Shown: one piece after another, positions 20,316-28,423 of the stretch
How the letters are laid out: each line of letters opens with the position of its first letter
How positions within the stretch are numbered: position 1 is the stretch's first letter
NCBI RefSeq assembly: GCF_004358025.1
Contig: NZ_SMTL01000001.1
Location: 434,001-498,000 of the forward strand
Source: Rhizobium deserti
GTDB lineage: Bacteria > Pseudomonadota > Alphaproteobacteria > Rhizobiales > Rhizobiaceae
Length of the DNA stretch: 64,000 nt
Direction: 5' to 3'
Notes under the pieces: generated by a model
The model's input: the letters and a program-made list of their open reading frames with translations, nothing else
Told to the model about the DNA's origin: nothing
Databases searched by the model: none
Made by a program: the position numbers and the translations under genes

Positions 20316-21321
20316 AAAGCTCCAGATAAGCGTCACAAACGGCAGCCTCGGAAAACTGCCGCATCAGCGTTTTGTATCCGCCTGCGATAACCGCCTGCCT
20401 CAGGGCATTGTCGGCGAGGAGGGTGGCGATGGCGCCCGCAAATCCATCGGCATCTCCAATCTTGGCCATCAGGCCGTTTTCGCCGTCCCGCATGAACCAA
20501 CTGGGGCCTTCGGAGCGTGAGGAAACGACCGGACGCTTCTGTGCCCAGGCTTCAAGAATGACATTGCCGAGCGGCTCGTGGTTTGACGGCATAACAAAGA
20601 TATCCGCTGCAGCGACATAAGGGCGAGCATCGTTCTGCCAGCCCAGAAAACGCACCCGGTGCTCCATTTTGAGTTCCCGCGTCAGCGCTTCCAGCGCCTC
20701 GCGCTCTTCCCCCTCGCCAGCAAGCCAAAGCCAGACATCCCGCAACTTTGCCACCGCCTCGATCAGCGTGCGGAAGCCCTTGCGCTCGACGAAGCGGCCC
20801 ATGGACATGATCACAGGCACGTCTTCGGGCGTATCGACGGCCGCCCGATCAATTGGCGCGACTTGCTGGGTATCGGTGAAATTGGAAATGACTTGCACCC
20901 GCCGTGTCCATCCAAGCGCCCGCACCTGATCCGCTATGCCGGGCGTGTTGGCAACGATGACATCCGTGTTGCGGAAGTAATCGAGCCGCAACGGATAGTC
21001 TCCAAGACGCGATATCTTTATGCAGCCGGGATAGGCGGGCATCAGCTCGCTAGCCCTCGGCGCCCAGGCCATCAGCGCGTCCGGTTTTTCACGTCGTGCT
21101 AGGCGCATCACCTTGCGCGGCAGCAGAATCCGGTCGAGCGAAAGATTGCGGAAATGACTTTCGATGATCCGGGTCGACGCTTCGATATCCCTGCGCCAAG
21201 TTCTGACCGGGCGAATGACGCTGGTCTGCTCGACATGACGACGGGCGAGCGCGTTGACGAAATGGGTAAAGAAACGCTCCGCTCCGCCATCCTTGCCGAA
21301 ATGGAAATGCATCACCTTCAT
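20299..21321 (-). CDS. lpsE: LPS core glycosyltransferase, GT4 (LpsE-like)
   Basis: A 340-residue family 4 glycosyltransferase. The N-terminus MKVMHFHFGKDGGAERFF and the donor-domain motif MGRFVERKGFRTLIEAV are typical, and the E-x7-E motif is EPLGNVILE near residue 250. It closely resembles the neighbouring lpsD product along its whole length, so the two look like an old tandem duplication that diverged in acceptor specificity. The ATG at 21321 overlaps the lpsD stop (ATGA). It is the last gene of the lrp-lpsC-lpsD-lpsE operon. The assignment to E rather than D is by position. Confidence 0.8.
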   Translation of the reverse strand: MKVMHFHFGKDGGAERFFTHFVNALARRHVEQTSVIRPVRTWRRDIEASTRIIESHFRNLSLDRILLPRKVMRLARREKPDALMAWAPRASELMPAYPGCIKISRLGDYPLRLDYFRNTDVIVANTPGIADQVRALGWTRRVQVISNFTDTQQVAPIDRAAVDTPEDVPVIMSMGRFVERKGFRTLIEAVAKLRDVWLWLAGEGEEREALEALTRELKMEHRVRFLGWQNDARPYVAAADIFVMPSNHEPLGNVILEAWAQKRPVVSSRSEGPSWFMRDGENGLMAKIGDADGFAGAIATLLADNALRQAVIAGGYKTLMRQFSEAAVCDAYLELFRQKP

Positions 21322-22349
21322 GGAGCGCTCGACCCGGTGCCGAACAGTCGCAGATAGGCTCCGGCGATCGCTTCCTCGGAAAAGCGATGTTCCAACGTAT
21401 GTCGCCCGCCGTCAACGAGCCTCTGCCTGAGGCCGGCATCATCCCGCAACCGACCGAGTGCCGCCGCGAGCTGATCGACATTACCGCAGTCGACCATCAG
21501 CGCATCCTGGCCATCGGTCATCACCCAGGAAGGTCCCTCGGCGCGGGACGAGACCGTCGGCTTGCCGGCCCCCCAGCCTTCAAAACAGACATTCCCTAGC
21601 GGCTCATGCAGCGAGGTCACGGCAAAAGCATCGGCCGCGGCCAGATAGGCGTAGGCATCCGTTTGCCATCCCGGAAAGCGGATGCGGCTTTCCAATCCGA
21701 GCTCCTTGGAGAGAGCCTCCAGGTTTTCCCGTTCGGGTCCATCACCGAGCAGCCAAAGATAAGCGTTGTCGAGCTTGGAGACCGCGCGGATCAGCGTGTC
21801 AAAACCCTTGCGCTTCACGAAGCGGCCCATGCCCAGCACCACGAACGCATCGGCCGGGGTCTGCAAGTCATCCCTTGCGATCGGCGCAGATGGCACGGCT
21901 CGGGTGAAGTTCGGGATCACCTCCACGCCGCGCTGCCAGCCCAGCGCCCGCACCTTTTCAGCAATATCCGGCGTGATGCAGACAAGGGTTTCGGAATGGC
22001 GGTAATAGCCGAGATGTTCGGGGTAATCACCGAGACGGGAGATACGTCGTGCTTTGCCGTAATCGGGCATGAACCGGCTCGCCCGCAATTGCCAGGACAT
22101 GATGACGTCCGGCCGGAACTCCTTGAGTATCCGGTTCATGCGGGCCGAAAGGATGAAGCGCGACAGGGAAATGCGCCTGAACACACCTTTATAGACGACA
22201 CCGCATCTTTCGGCGTCCTTTTGCCAGCTGCGGTCCGGGCGGATCAGCATGCGCTGCTCGACGCCGCGGTCGTGCAGCGCATTGACGAGGTTGACAAAGA
22301 AGCGCTCCGCGCCGCCTTCCTTGCCGAAATGGATATGCATGACCTTCAT
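21318..22349 (-). CDS. lpsD: LPS core glycosyltransferase, GT4 (LpsD-like)
   Basis: A 343-residue family 4 glycosyltransferase, paralogous to LpsE (start MKVMHIHFGKEGGAERFF, donor motif MGRFVKRKGFDTLIRAV). The E-x7-E pair is EPLGNVCFE near residue 250. It should transfer a sugar to the LPS core at the cytoplasmic face of the inner membrane. It lies 12 bases after lpsC and overlaps lpsE by 4 bases, consistent with cotranscription. Gene name from synteny with Sinorhizobium meliloti; sugar and linkage cannot be read from sequence. Confidence 0.8.
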   Translation of the reverse strand: MKVMHIHFGKEGGAERFFVNLVNALHDRGVEQRMLIRPDRSWQKDAERCGVVYKGVFRRISLSRFILSARMNRILKEFRPDVIMSWQLRASRFMPDYGKARRISRLGDYPEHLGYYRHSETLVCITPDIAEKVRALGWQRGVEVIPNFTRAVPSAPIARDDLQTPADAFVVLGMGRFVKRKGFDTLIRAVSKLDNAYLWLLGDGPERENLEALSKELGLESRIRFPGWQTDAYAYLAAADAFAVTSLHEPLGNVCFEGWGAGKPTVSSRAEGPSWVMTDGQDALMVDCGNVDQLAAALGRLRDDAGLRQRLVDGGRHTLEHRFSEEAIAGAYLRLFGTGSSAP

Positions 22350-22361
22350 GGCGATCTGCTT

Positions 22362-23171
22362 TCAGTGAGCACCCGCGTCATCGCGGTTTGGCCGTGTTTT
22401 GAGAACCGTCCGCTGGTAGAGCTTGGCCTGAGTGAGGAAGGCGTAGACGGCGCCAGTCATGGCCTCGACATAGCCGGATCTGCCGCAACGCCACAAACCA
22501 TTCCTGAAATAGAGGCGCAGGAAGTAAGCCAGCGGGGAGAAGACGAGCTTGAGCAGCCGTGGTTTCTTAGCTGCCTTGAACTGCTGGTCCGCCTTCAGGG
22601 TTGAGTACTTGTTTTCCTTGAGGATCTGCTCGTCGATGATCAGCGGGCGGTAATGCAGCAGGCTGCCGCTTGCCGCCTTTCCAACCTGACCCTCGGCAAC
22701 GATGCCCTCATGAACCGCCTGGCTCAGATCATAGGCGCCCCTGCCCTTGCGGATGAGCCGCAAATTCTTGCGCTCCTTCACATGCGCGGGAGTATAGCCG
22801 TAGCCTATCAGGTAAGGCCGGCGGGCGACGCGCCAGCCGCTCAACTCCGAAGGCGCCCGGATCAACTCCGGCAGCAGCTTGCGCAAGGCGGCATCGAGGC
22901 GTTCGTCCGAATCGATGTTGAAGCACCAGGGCTGCTGGCACTGTTGAAGTGCGAATTGTTTCTGGGCAGCATAGCCACGCCAGGTCTCCTCAAAGAGGCG
23001 AATGGGCCATCCTTTGTCGATATAGGAGCGAATGAAATCGATTGTTCCATCGGTCGAGCCGGAATCGACAATGACGATCTCGGAGAAGTCGGCAAGGCTC
23101 TCGAGACAGTTGCCGAGATAGGCTTCCTCGTTCTGGCAGATAATGAAAGCCGAGATCGGAAGCTTCGACAT
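22362..23171 (-). CDS. lpsC: LPS core glycosyltransferase, GT2 (LpsC, WaaE/KdtX-like)
   Basis: A 269-residue GT-A family 2 glycosyltransferase. The N-terminus ISAFIICQNEEAYLGNCLESL, nucleotide-binding VDSGSTDGT and metal-binding NIDSDERLD (DxD type) are visible. The C-terminal YFLRLYFRNGLWRCGRSGYVEAM segment suits membrane association, as in the WaaE/KdtX group that adds glucose to the LPS inner core. It begins 5 bases after lrp. The donor sugar is inferred only from the family. Confidence 0.85.
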   Translation of the reverse strand: MSKLPISAFIICQNEEAYLGNCLESLADFSEIVIVDSGSTDGTIDFIRSYIDKGWPIRLFEETWRGYAAQKQFALQQCQQPWCFNIDSDERLDAALRKLLPELIRAPSELSGWRVARRPYLIGYGYTPAHVKERKNLRLIRKGRGAYDLSQAVHEGIVAEGQVGKAASGSLLHYRPLIIDEQILKENKYSTLKADQQFKAAKKPRLLKLVFSPLAYFLRLYFRNGLWRCGRSGYVEAMTGAVYAFLTQAKLYQRTVLKTRPNRDDAGAH

Positions 23172-23176
23172 TTGCC

Positions 23177-23644
23177 CTAGACTTCCACCAATCCAAGCTG
23201 CTTGACCTGCCGGATGGTCAGCATGGTCCTGACCGTATCCACATGTTCATCGGCGGTCAGCACTTCGATCACGAAATCCTGGAAGGCTGTGAGGTTTTCC
23301 GCCACGCAGCGGAGCAGGAAGTCGCTGTCTCCATTGACCATCCATGCTTCTCGCACCAGAGGCCATTGCTGAACCTTGGCTGCGAACGCCTTCAGATCCG
23401 AATCCGATTGCCGCTTGAGACCGACCATGCAGAAGGCGACGAGGTCAAAGCCGAGCCTCGGACCGTTGAGGAGAGCGTGATAACCCTCGATGACACCCGC
23501 TTCCTCCAACTTGCGCACCCGGCGCAGGCATGGCGGTGCCGAAATGCCGACTCGCTCGGCGAGCTCGACATTGGTGATACGGCCGTCGCGTTGCAGTTCC
23601 CGCAGGATCTTGATGTCAATGGCGTCCAGTTCGGCGCGGAGCAC
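23177..23644 (-). CDS. lrp: Lrp/AsnC family transcriptional regulator
   Basis: A 155-residue regulator with an N-terminal winged helix-turn-helix (ILRELQRDGRITNVELAERVGISAPPCLRRVRKLEEAGVIEGY) and a C-terminal RAM ligand-binding domain (AWMVNGDSDFLLRCVAENLTAFQDF). It starts at a GTG (23644), supported by AGGGGA six bases upstream. It heads the operon with lpsC, lpsD and lpsE, so it is well placed to regulate its own LPS genes, although targets are unproven. In Sinorhizobium this promoter is reported to be under LsrB control, and an lsrB homologue lies about 1.2 kb away. Confidence 0.9.
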   Translation of the reverse strand: MLRAELDAIDIKILRELQRDGRITNVELAERVGISAPPCLRRVRKLEEAGVIEGYHALLNGPRLGFDLVAFCMVGLKRQSDSDLKAFAAKVQQWPLVREAWMVNGDSDFLLRCVAENLTAFQDFVIEVLTADEHVDTVRTMLTIRQVKQLGLVEV

Positions 23645-23873
23645 GGCTTTCCCCTGTAGTTGGCAAGGCTTTTAGCGGAAACAGCATTTAACGCAAGGAT
23701 GAAGCAACTGCAGCCGGACGCGTGCCAACTGTCCTGTTGTTAACGCAGAGCTGCCCTTGCAATGCTGCATGGATCACTCTTAGATGTCATGTCAAAAGCG
23801 GCAGATCGATATTCGACTTCCTATATGGAAGGCGCCACGCGCCATTGGTCGGTCTTTGAAAGGAATTGCCATC

Positions 23874-24848
23874 ATGTCCCCCCGCCATACAGAAGTCCTC
23901 ATCATCGGTTCCGGCCCTGCCGGCTACACCGCCGCCATTTATGCGGCGCGTGCGATGATGCGGCCTGTTCTCATTGCCGGAATGGAACAGGGTGGCCAGT
24001 TGATGATCACCACCGACGTGGAAAACTATCCGGGCTTCGGAGACCCTATCCAGGGCCCATGGCTGATGGAGCAGATGCTCAAGCAGGCGACCCACGTAGG
24101 TACTGAGATCGTCAACGATCTGGTCACCGAGGTGGAACTCTCGCGCCGCCCGTTCACGATACGCACCGATTCCGGCGCCGTCTGGACCGCCGATACGATC
24201 ATTATCTCGACGGGTGCCAAAGCGAAATGGCTGGGGCTTGAAAGCGAGCAGCATTTCCAGGGTTTCGGCGTTTCCGCTTGCGCCACTTGCGACGGCTTCT
24301 TCTATCGCAACAAGGACGTGATCGTCGTTGGTGGCGGCAATTCCGCCGTGGAGGAGGCTCTTTATCTTTCCAATATCGCCCGGTCGGTGACGGTCGTCCA
24401 TCGCCGCGATAGCTTCCGGTCCGAAAAGATCCTCCGCGAACGCCTGTTCCAGCGCCCCAACGTCAAGGTTCTGTGGAATACGGAGGTGGCTGAAATCACC
24501 GGCAAACCTTCCAAGCCGCCCATGCCGCCTTCAGTGGAAGGGGTGAAGCTGCGCAATACATTGACCGGAACGGTGACTGAGCAGGCGATCGACGGCGTCT
24601 TCGTCGCCATCGGGCACGCACCGGCCACCGAGCTTTTCAAGGACAAGCTGAAGATGAAGCCGGGCGGCTATCTCTGGACTGCGCCCGATTCAACAGCCAC
24701 CGACATTCCTGGCGTGTTTGCCGCCGGCGACGTTACGGACGACACTTTTCGTCAGGCAATTACCGCAGCCGGCATGGGCTGCATGGCAGCGCTTGAGGCT
24801 GAACGATACCTGGCCGGCATCCTGCCGGTCGCCGTAGCGGCGGAGTAG
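23874..24848 (+). CDS. trxB: Thioredoxin reductase TrxB
   Basis: FAD- and NADPH-dependent enzyme that reduces thioredoxin. The protein is 324 residues from the ATG at 23874, preceded by AAGGA; the long in-frame extension to 23784 is unsupported. Motifs are the FAD site GSGPAGYTAAIYAAR, the redox-active pair in SACATCDGFFY (about residues 138-141), the NADPH site GGGNSAVEEALYL and the C-terminal FAD motif GVFAAGDVTDD. lsrB, a thiol- and oxidative-stress-linked regulator in relatives, follows after 2 bases, so redox enzyme and regulator share an operon. Confidence 0.96.
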   Translation: MSPRHTEVLIIGSGPAGYTAAIYAARAMMRPVLIAGMEQGGQLMITTDVENYPGFGDPIQGPWLMEQMLKQATHVGTEIVNDLVTEVELSRRPFTIRTDSGAVWTADTIIISTGAKAKWLGLESEQHFQGFGVSACATCDGFFYRNKDVIVVGGGNSAVEEALYLSNIARSVTVVHRRDSFRSEKILRERLFQRPNVKVLWNTEVAEITGKPSKPPMPPSVEGVKLRNTLTGTVTEQAIDGVFVAIGHAPATELFKDKLKMKPGGYLWTAPDSTATDIPGVFAAGDVTDDTFRQAITAAGMGCMAALEAERYLAGILPVAVAAE

Positions 24849-24850
24849 GC

Positions 24851-25753
24851 ATGGTCGTACCTCTCGATTGGGACAAACTGCGCATTTTCCATGCAGCGGC
24901 CGAAGCGGGTTCCTTTACCCATGCGGCGGACAAGCTGCATCTGTCCCAGTCGGCGATCAGCCGCCAGGTCAGCGCGCTCGAACAGGATGTTGGGGTAAAG
25001 CTCTTCCATCGCCATGCGCGCGGCCTGATCCTCACCGAGCAGGGCGAGCTTCTTTACCGAACTGCCCATGATGTTCTGCTGAAGCTCGAATCTGTGAAGG
25101 TTCAGCTGACGGAAACGACGGAGAAGCCGTCGGGCAAGCTGCGAGTGACGACCACGGTTGGTCTTGGCCAGGGCTGGCTGACCGACAAGGTGCAGGAATT
25201 CCTGCAGCTTTACCCGGAAATGTCGATCCAGCTCATCCTCGACAACGAGGAAGTGGACGTGAATATGCGTCATGCGGATTGTGCCATCCGCCTGCGCCAG
25301 CCGCAGCAGTCGGACCTCATCCAGCGAAAGCTGTTCACCGTCCACATGCACGTCTATGCCGCGCCCTCCTATATCAACCGCTTCGGAGAGCCGCAGACGA
25401 TCGACGATCTCGATAGCCACAGGATCATCACATTCGGGGAACCGGCTCCGAACTATCTCCTCGACGTCAACTGGCTGGAAAATGCCGGGCGGTCCTCGGA
25501 CAATACGCGGGTTCCTCACCTACAGATCAACAGCCAGACTTCGATCAAGCGGGCCTGCCTGCTTGGCATCGGCATCGCTGTTTTGCCCGATTATATCGTT
25601 GGCCGCGATCCTGGCCTCATCCAACTGGCAATCAACGCCGATATCCCCTCCTTCGACACTTACTTCTGTTATCCGGATGAAATGAAGAATGCCGCTAAGC
25701 TAAAAGTTTTCCGTGACTTCATTGTCGCGAAGGCTCGCAACTGGAACTTCTAG
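24851..25753 (+). CDS. lsrB: LysR-type regulator LsrB/VtlR
   Basis: A 300-residue LysR regulator with an N-terminal helix-turn-helix (FHAAAEAGSFTHAADKLHLSQSAISRQVSALEQ) and a periplasmic-binding-like effector domain. Cys residues occur near 143, 236 and 273; in Sinorhizobium LsrB, Cys residues sense oxidants. The gene is named LsrB in Sinorhizobium and VtlR in Agrobacterium and Brucella, where it activates AbcR small RNAs. Here two AbcR-like RNAs follow immediately, and the lrp-lps operon, a reported LsrB target, lies upstream. Identity is inferred from family plus this very specific synteny. Confidence 0.85.
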   Translation: MVVPLDWDKLRIFHAAAEAGSFTHAADKLHLSQSAISRQVSALEQDVGVKLFHRHARGLILTEQGELLYRTAHDVLLKLESVKVQLTETTEKPSGKLRVTTTVGLGQGWLTDKVQEFLQLYPEMSIQLILDNEEVDVNMRHADCAIRLRQPQQSDLIQRKLFTVHMHVYAAPSYINRFGEPQTIDDLDSHRIITFGEPAPNYLLDVNWLENAGRSSDNTRVPHLQINSQTSIKRACLLGIGIAVLPDYIVGRDPGLIQLAINADIPSFDTYFCYPDEMKNAAKLKVFRDFIVAKARNWNF

Positions 25754-25851
25754 AAGCCGATTCCGAATCAGGTTTAAATTCCCCTCGCGACTTCAGTAAG
25801 TTGTGGAAATTGGTGGATGCGAAGCTTTTATGGCAGCAGCGATGCGCGTCA

Positions 25852-25907
25852 AGCATAGCAGTGCTGCACAAAAGAGCATTGTTCCATGCCCAAAAAACCA
25901 TCATATC
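25852..25907 (+). promoter_or_regulatory. Promoter and candidate LsrB/VtlR site of the first AbcR-like sRNA
   Basis: TTGTTC at 25879-25884 and CATATC at 25902-25907 have a 17-base spacer. Just upstream, AGCA at 25852-25855 and TGCT at 25862-25865 form a small inverted repeat, the type of symmetry bound by LysR regulators. The adjacent lsrB/vtlR product is the obvious activator. The operator assignment is inference. Confidence 0.45.
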
Positions 25908-25913
25908 GCCCAC

Positions 25914-26033
25914 AGCTGATGCACATGGTGGCTTTTTCCTCCCAGTTCCACCGCAGCAGCTGTTCCCCTCTGGAGGTTATTTGACCTTCACACTTAAAAG
26001 GGCCCTGGAGAAATCCGGTGGCCCTCTTTTTTT
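25914..26033 (+). ncRNA. abcR: AbcR-like trans-acting sRNA, first copy (alpha-r15 family)
   Basis: About 120 nt between a promoter and a strong terminator (AGGGCC at 25999-26004 with GGCCCT at 26020-26025, then a long T run). It contains CTGTTCCCCTCTGGAGGTT (from 25960) followed by TTGACCTTCACACTT, repeated almost exactly in the second copy. The CCTCTGGAGG segment carries the anti-Shine-Dalgarno character expected of AbcR RNAs, which with Hfq repress many ABC-transporter mRNAs. Tandem AbcR1/AbcR2 next to vtlR/lsrB and an ArsR gene is the known arrangement in Agrobacterium and Sinorhizobium. Which copy is AbcR1 was not decided. Confidence 0.8.
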
Positions 26034-26076
26034 GCCCAGAACTTGGCGGCGCCGTCGAGTTTGATGTTCCCGCCCC

Positions 26077-26105
26077 TTGTCGGCCGCAGCCAATGTTCCC
26101 ATATA
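26077..26105 (+). promoter_or_regulatory. Promoter of the second AbcR-like sRNA
   Basis: TTGTCG at 26077-26082 and CATATA at 26100-26105 with a 17-base spacer. The upstream region differs from that of the first copy and lacks the AGCA-N6-TGCT repeat, which suggests that the two RNAs are regulated differently. Confidence 0.5.
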
Positions 26106-26111
26106 GAATCC

Positions 26112-26217
26112 AGCCGGCACTTGATGACGTCCCCGTTGTCCGCCGGCTGTTCCCCTCTGGAGGTTTTTGACCTTCACACTTCGTGGGCCCTGGAGTGATC
26201 CGGCGGCCCATTTTTTT
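26112..26217 (+). ncRNA. abcR: AbcR-like trans-acting sRNA, second copy
   Basis: About 106 nt ending in a terminator (GTGGGCC near 26184-26190 with GGCCCA to 26210, then seven T). It shares the CTGTTCCCCTCTGGAGGTTT block (from 26147) and the following TTGACCTTCACACTT with the first copy, but the 5' part is unrelated. The shared block is probably the conserved target-binding module, and the divergent 5' arm gives each RNA its own partners. Confidence 0.8.
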
Positions 26218-26304
26218 GGTGAGCATACGATTTGGGATCGCCCACTTTAAATCGCGAATTTCCGATCTACATATCGAATAATGCCGATATTAGATCCACC
26301 CATT

Positions 26305-26601
26305 ATGGACAGAACGGAAATTCTGAAGGCACTCGCTCACCCTCTTCGGGTTGAATTCCTGGAATGGATGAAAGAGCCGGAACGCCATTTTTGCAATCAG
26401 GCGCACCCGCTCGAAATGGGAATTTGCGCCAACCAGTTCGAAAAGCGCTGCGGCCTCTCTCAGTCCACGGTCTCTGCGCATCTTTCGACGCTCGAAAAGG
26501 CGGGCCTGCTCACCACGAGCCGGGTCGGACAATGGGCTTTCTATCGCCGCGATGAAGAAAACATTGCCGCCTTCCTTAAAGAGCTTGGATCAACTCTCTG
26601 A
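26305..26601 (+). CDS. ArsR family transcriptional regulator
   Basis: A 98-residue winged helix-turn-helix protein from the ATG at 26305 (MDRTEILKALAHPLRVEFLEWM); the in-frame ATG at 26281 adds MPILDPPI. Neither start has a good Shine-Dalgarno sequence. The recognition helix region is CGLSQSTVSAHLSTLEKAGLL. The metal-binding ELCVC motif of true ArsR is absent, but two Cys (CNQ, CANQFEKRC) occur in the N-terminal half. It directly precedes an old-yellow-enzyme gene (41 bases) and probably controls it in response to an electrophile or redox signal. Confidence 0.88.
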   Translation: MDRTEILKALAHPLRVEFLEWMKEPERHFCNQAHPLEMGICANQFEKRCGLSQSTVSAHLSTLEKAGLLTTSRVGQWAFYRRDEENIAAFLKELGSTL

Positions 26602-26642
26602 CCGAGCTTCAACCTCCCGAAACTGCAGCAAAGGAATTTCCG

Positions 26643-27764
26643 ATGGCCAATATTTTTGACCCATCCAAGTTTGGCGATATCGAAGTTGCCAACCGCATCA
26701 TCATGGCGCCGCTGACGCGCAATCGCTCGCCCAAGGCGATTCCCAACGACCTCAACGCCACCTATTACGAACAGCGGGCAACCGCCGGCCTCATCATCAC
26801 CGAAGGCACGCCTATCACCCAGCAGGGCCAAGGCTATGCCGACGTGCCGGGCCTCTACCTGCCCGCCGCGATCGAAGGCTGGAAGAAAGTCACTGATGCC
26901 GTGCACAAGAAGGGCGGCAAGATCGTCACCCAGGTCTGGCATGTCGGCCGCGTCTCACATGTCTCGCTGCAGCCGGACGGCGCCGCACCCGTCGCACCTT
27001 CCGCGATCCCTGCCGGCGGCAAGACGTACATCATTGATGAAAACGGCAACGGTGCCTTTGCCGAAACCTCTGCACCGCGTGCGCTCGAGCTTTCCGAGAT
27101 TGCCGGCATCGTCGATGATTTCGCCAAGGGCGCCCGCGCCGCCATCGACGCAGGCTTTGATGGTATCGAGCTACACGGGGCAAATGGTTATCTGATCGAC
27201 CAGTTCCTGAAGTCCGGCGCCAACCAGCGCACCGACGAATATGGCGGCTCGATCGAAAACCGTGCTCGCTTCCTGCTCGAAGTGGTCGATGCGGTGTCCA
27301 GGGAGATCGGTGCCGGTCGCGTCGGCCTGCGCTTGTCGCCGGTAACACCGGCCAACAACATCACCGAAGTCCAGCCGCAGGCCCTCTTCAATTATGTGGC
27401 GGAAAAGCTCGGCTCGCGTGGCCTCGCTTTCATCCACGTGGTCGAAGGCGCCACGGGCGGCGACCGTGCCTATAAGCAAGGCGACACGCCGTTCAACTAC
27501 CAGGAAATGAAGGATGCCTATCGCAAGGCCGGCGGCACGGGCGGTTGGATCGTTAACAATGGCTATGACCGCGACAGCGCAACCGAAGCCGTGGGAAGCG
27601 GCTATGCAGACGGCGTCGCGTTCGGAAAGCTGTTCATCGCCAATCCGGACCTTGTCGAGCGCTTCCGGGACAATGCTCCGCTCAACAAGCCGGACAGCAA
27701 CACCTTCTACGGCGGCGGCGCCAAGGGCTATACGGATTATCCGGCACTTGAATCCGTTGCTTAA
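26643..27764 (+). CDS. Alkene (ene-) reductase, old yellow enzyme family, NemA-like
   Basis: A 373-residue FMN-dependent NADPH oxidoreductase that reduces activated C=C bonds such as N-ethylmaleimide or enones. AAGGAA precedes the ATG. Motifs include IIMAPLTRNRSPKAIPN at the N-terminus, QVWHVGRVSH with FMN contacts, the substrate-binding His-Asn pair in ELHGANGYLIDQFLK and NQRTDEYGGSIENRARF. The family folds as a TIM barrel. The preceding ArsR-type regulator suggests induction by electrophiles, as nemRA is in E. coli, but with a different regulator family. Confidence 0.93.
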   Translation: MANIFDPSKFGDIEVANRIIMAPLTRNRSPKAIPNDLNATYYEQRATAGLIITEGTPITQQGQGYADVPGLYLPAAIEGWKKVTDAVHKKGGKIVTQVWHVGRVSHVSLQPDGAAPVAPSAIPAGGKTYIIDENGNGAFAETSAPRALELSEIAGIVDDFAKGARAAIDAGFDGIELHGANGYLIDQFLKSGANQRTDEYGGSIENRARFLLEVVDAVSREIGAGRVGLRLSPVTPANNITEVQPQALFNYVAEKLGSRGLAFIHVVEGATGGDRAYKQGDTPFNYQEMKDAYRKAGGTGGWIVNNGYDRDSATEAVGSGYADGVAFGKLFIANPDLVERFRDNAPLNKPDSNTFYGGGAKGYTDYPALESVA

Positions 27765-27777
27765 GTCCTGACCGATA

Positions 27778-27802
27778 CCGTGTCCGGCATCGCCGGGCAC
27801 GG
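27778..27802 (+). terminator. Stem-loop downstream of the ene-reductase
   Basis: CCGTGTCCGGC at 27778-27788 pairs with GCCGGGCACGG at 27792-27802 (one G-T pair) around loop ATC. No T tract follows, so it may act mainly as a 3' stabiliser. It is also the only structure seen between this gene and the convergent DUF2188 gene. Confidence 0.5.
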
Positions 27803-27926
27803 CACAATGGTCTCAAAGCTTGAAGATCGTTGCCCGAGCCGCATCGTCGATCAGAGCCGAAGGCTCGTCGCCAGAAAGTCGACGAGCCATTTAAGGTTAT
27901 GCTGCTCTAATCCCAGGTCTTCTGCG

Positions 27927-28211
27927 TTACGTGCGTCCGTGACGAACATCTGCAGACGTCTCTACGTCATCGCTGTCTTCAACATCGGCTTCGGGGCGGT
28001 CCCCGCCATCGCTGTGTTCAGTGTGCCAAACGCCTTTGGCATCCTGCCAGCTGATCTCTTCCGGCTCTCCACCCACCTGCTGCTCGGCAGCAACGATTCG
28101 TGCAGCCTGCAGTGCATCTTCGTGGGTTGCGAAGGTTTCGGAGAAAACATCGCCGAGGCGGTAGGCCCAGCCGCCGTCATGCTGCACGACTTTGTAGACA
28201 ACCTTGGTCAT
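27927..28211 (-). CDS. DUF2188 domain-containing small protein
   Basis: A 94-residue protein. The ATG at 28211 has a textbook AGGAGGG upstream, so the longer frame to 28322 is rejected. Residues 2-50 match the DUF2188 pattern: VVQHDGGWAYRLGDVF, then SETFATHEDALQAARIVAAEQ, ending in a Trp segment (ISWQDAKGVWHTEH). The C-terminal 30 residues are acidic and probably disordered. The domain is common in small bacterial proteins of unknown function. It is convergent with the ene-reductase. Confidence 0.8.
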   Translation of the reverse strand: MTKVVYKVVQHDGGWAYRLGDVFSETFATHEDALQAARIVAAEQQVGGEPEEISWQDAKGVWHTEHSDGGDRPEADVEDSDDVETSADVRHGRT

Positions 28212-28423
28212 AAATCCCTCCTGCTTTTTATGGGCATGCGGATCTTGCCGATCCGAACTGTATGTGGCGGAGAAGTGAAAAGCCACCGCATGGGTTCCCG
28301 GCCGCCGGTCGAATAATGGCACCGACGGCGATTTATCGCAAATCCTCTACCTTCAGCGCGAACCTTGCTTGCTGCCCACAGTTGCTGCCTTAGATCCGAC
28401 CACACCGAAAACAGGAGCGACTG

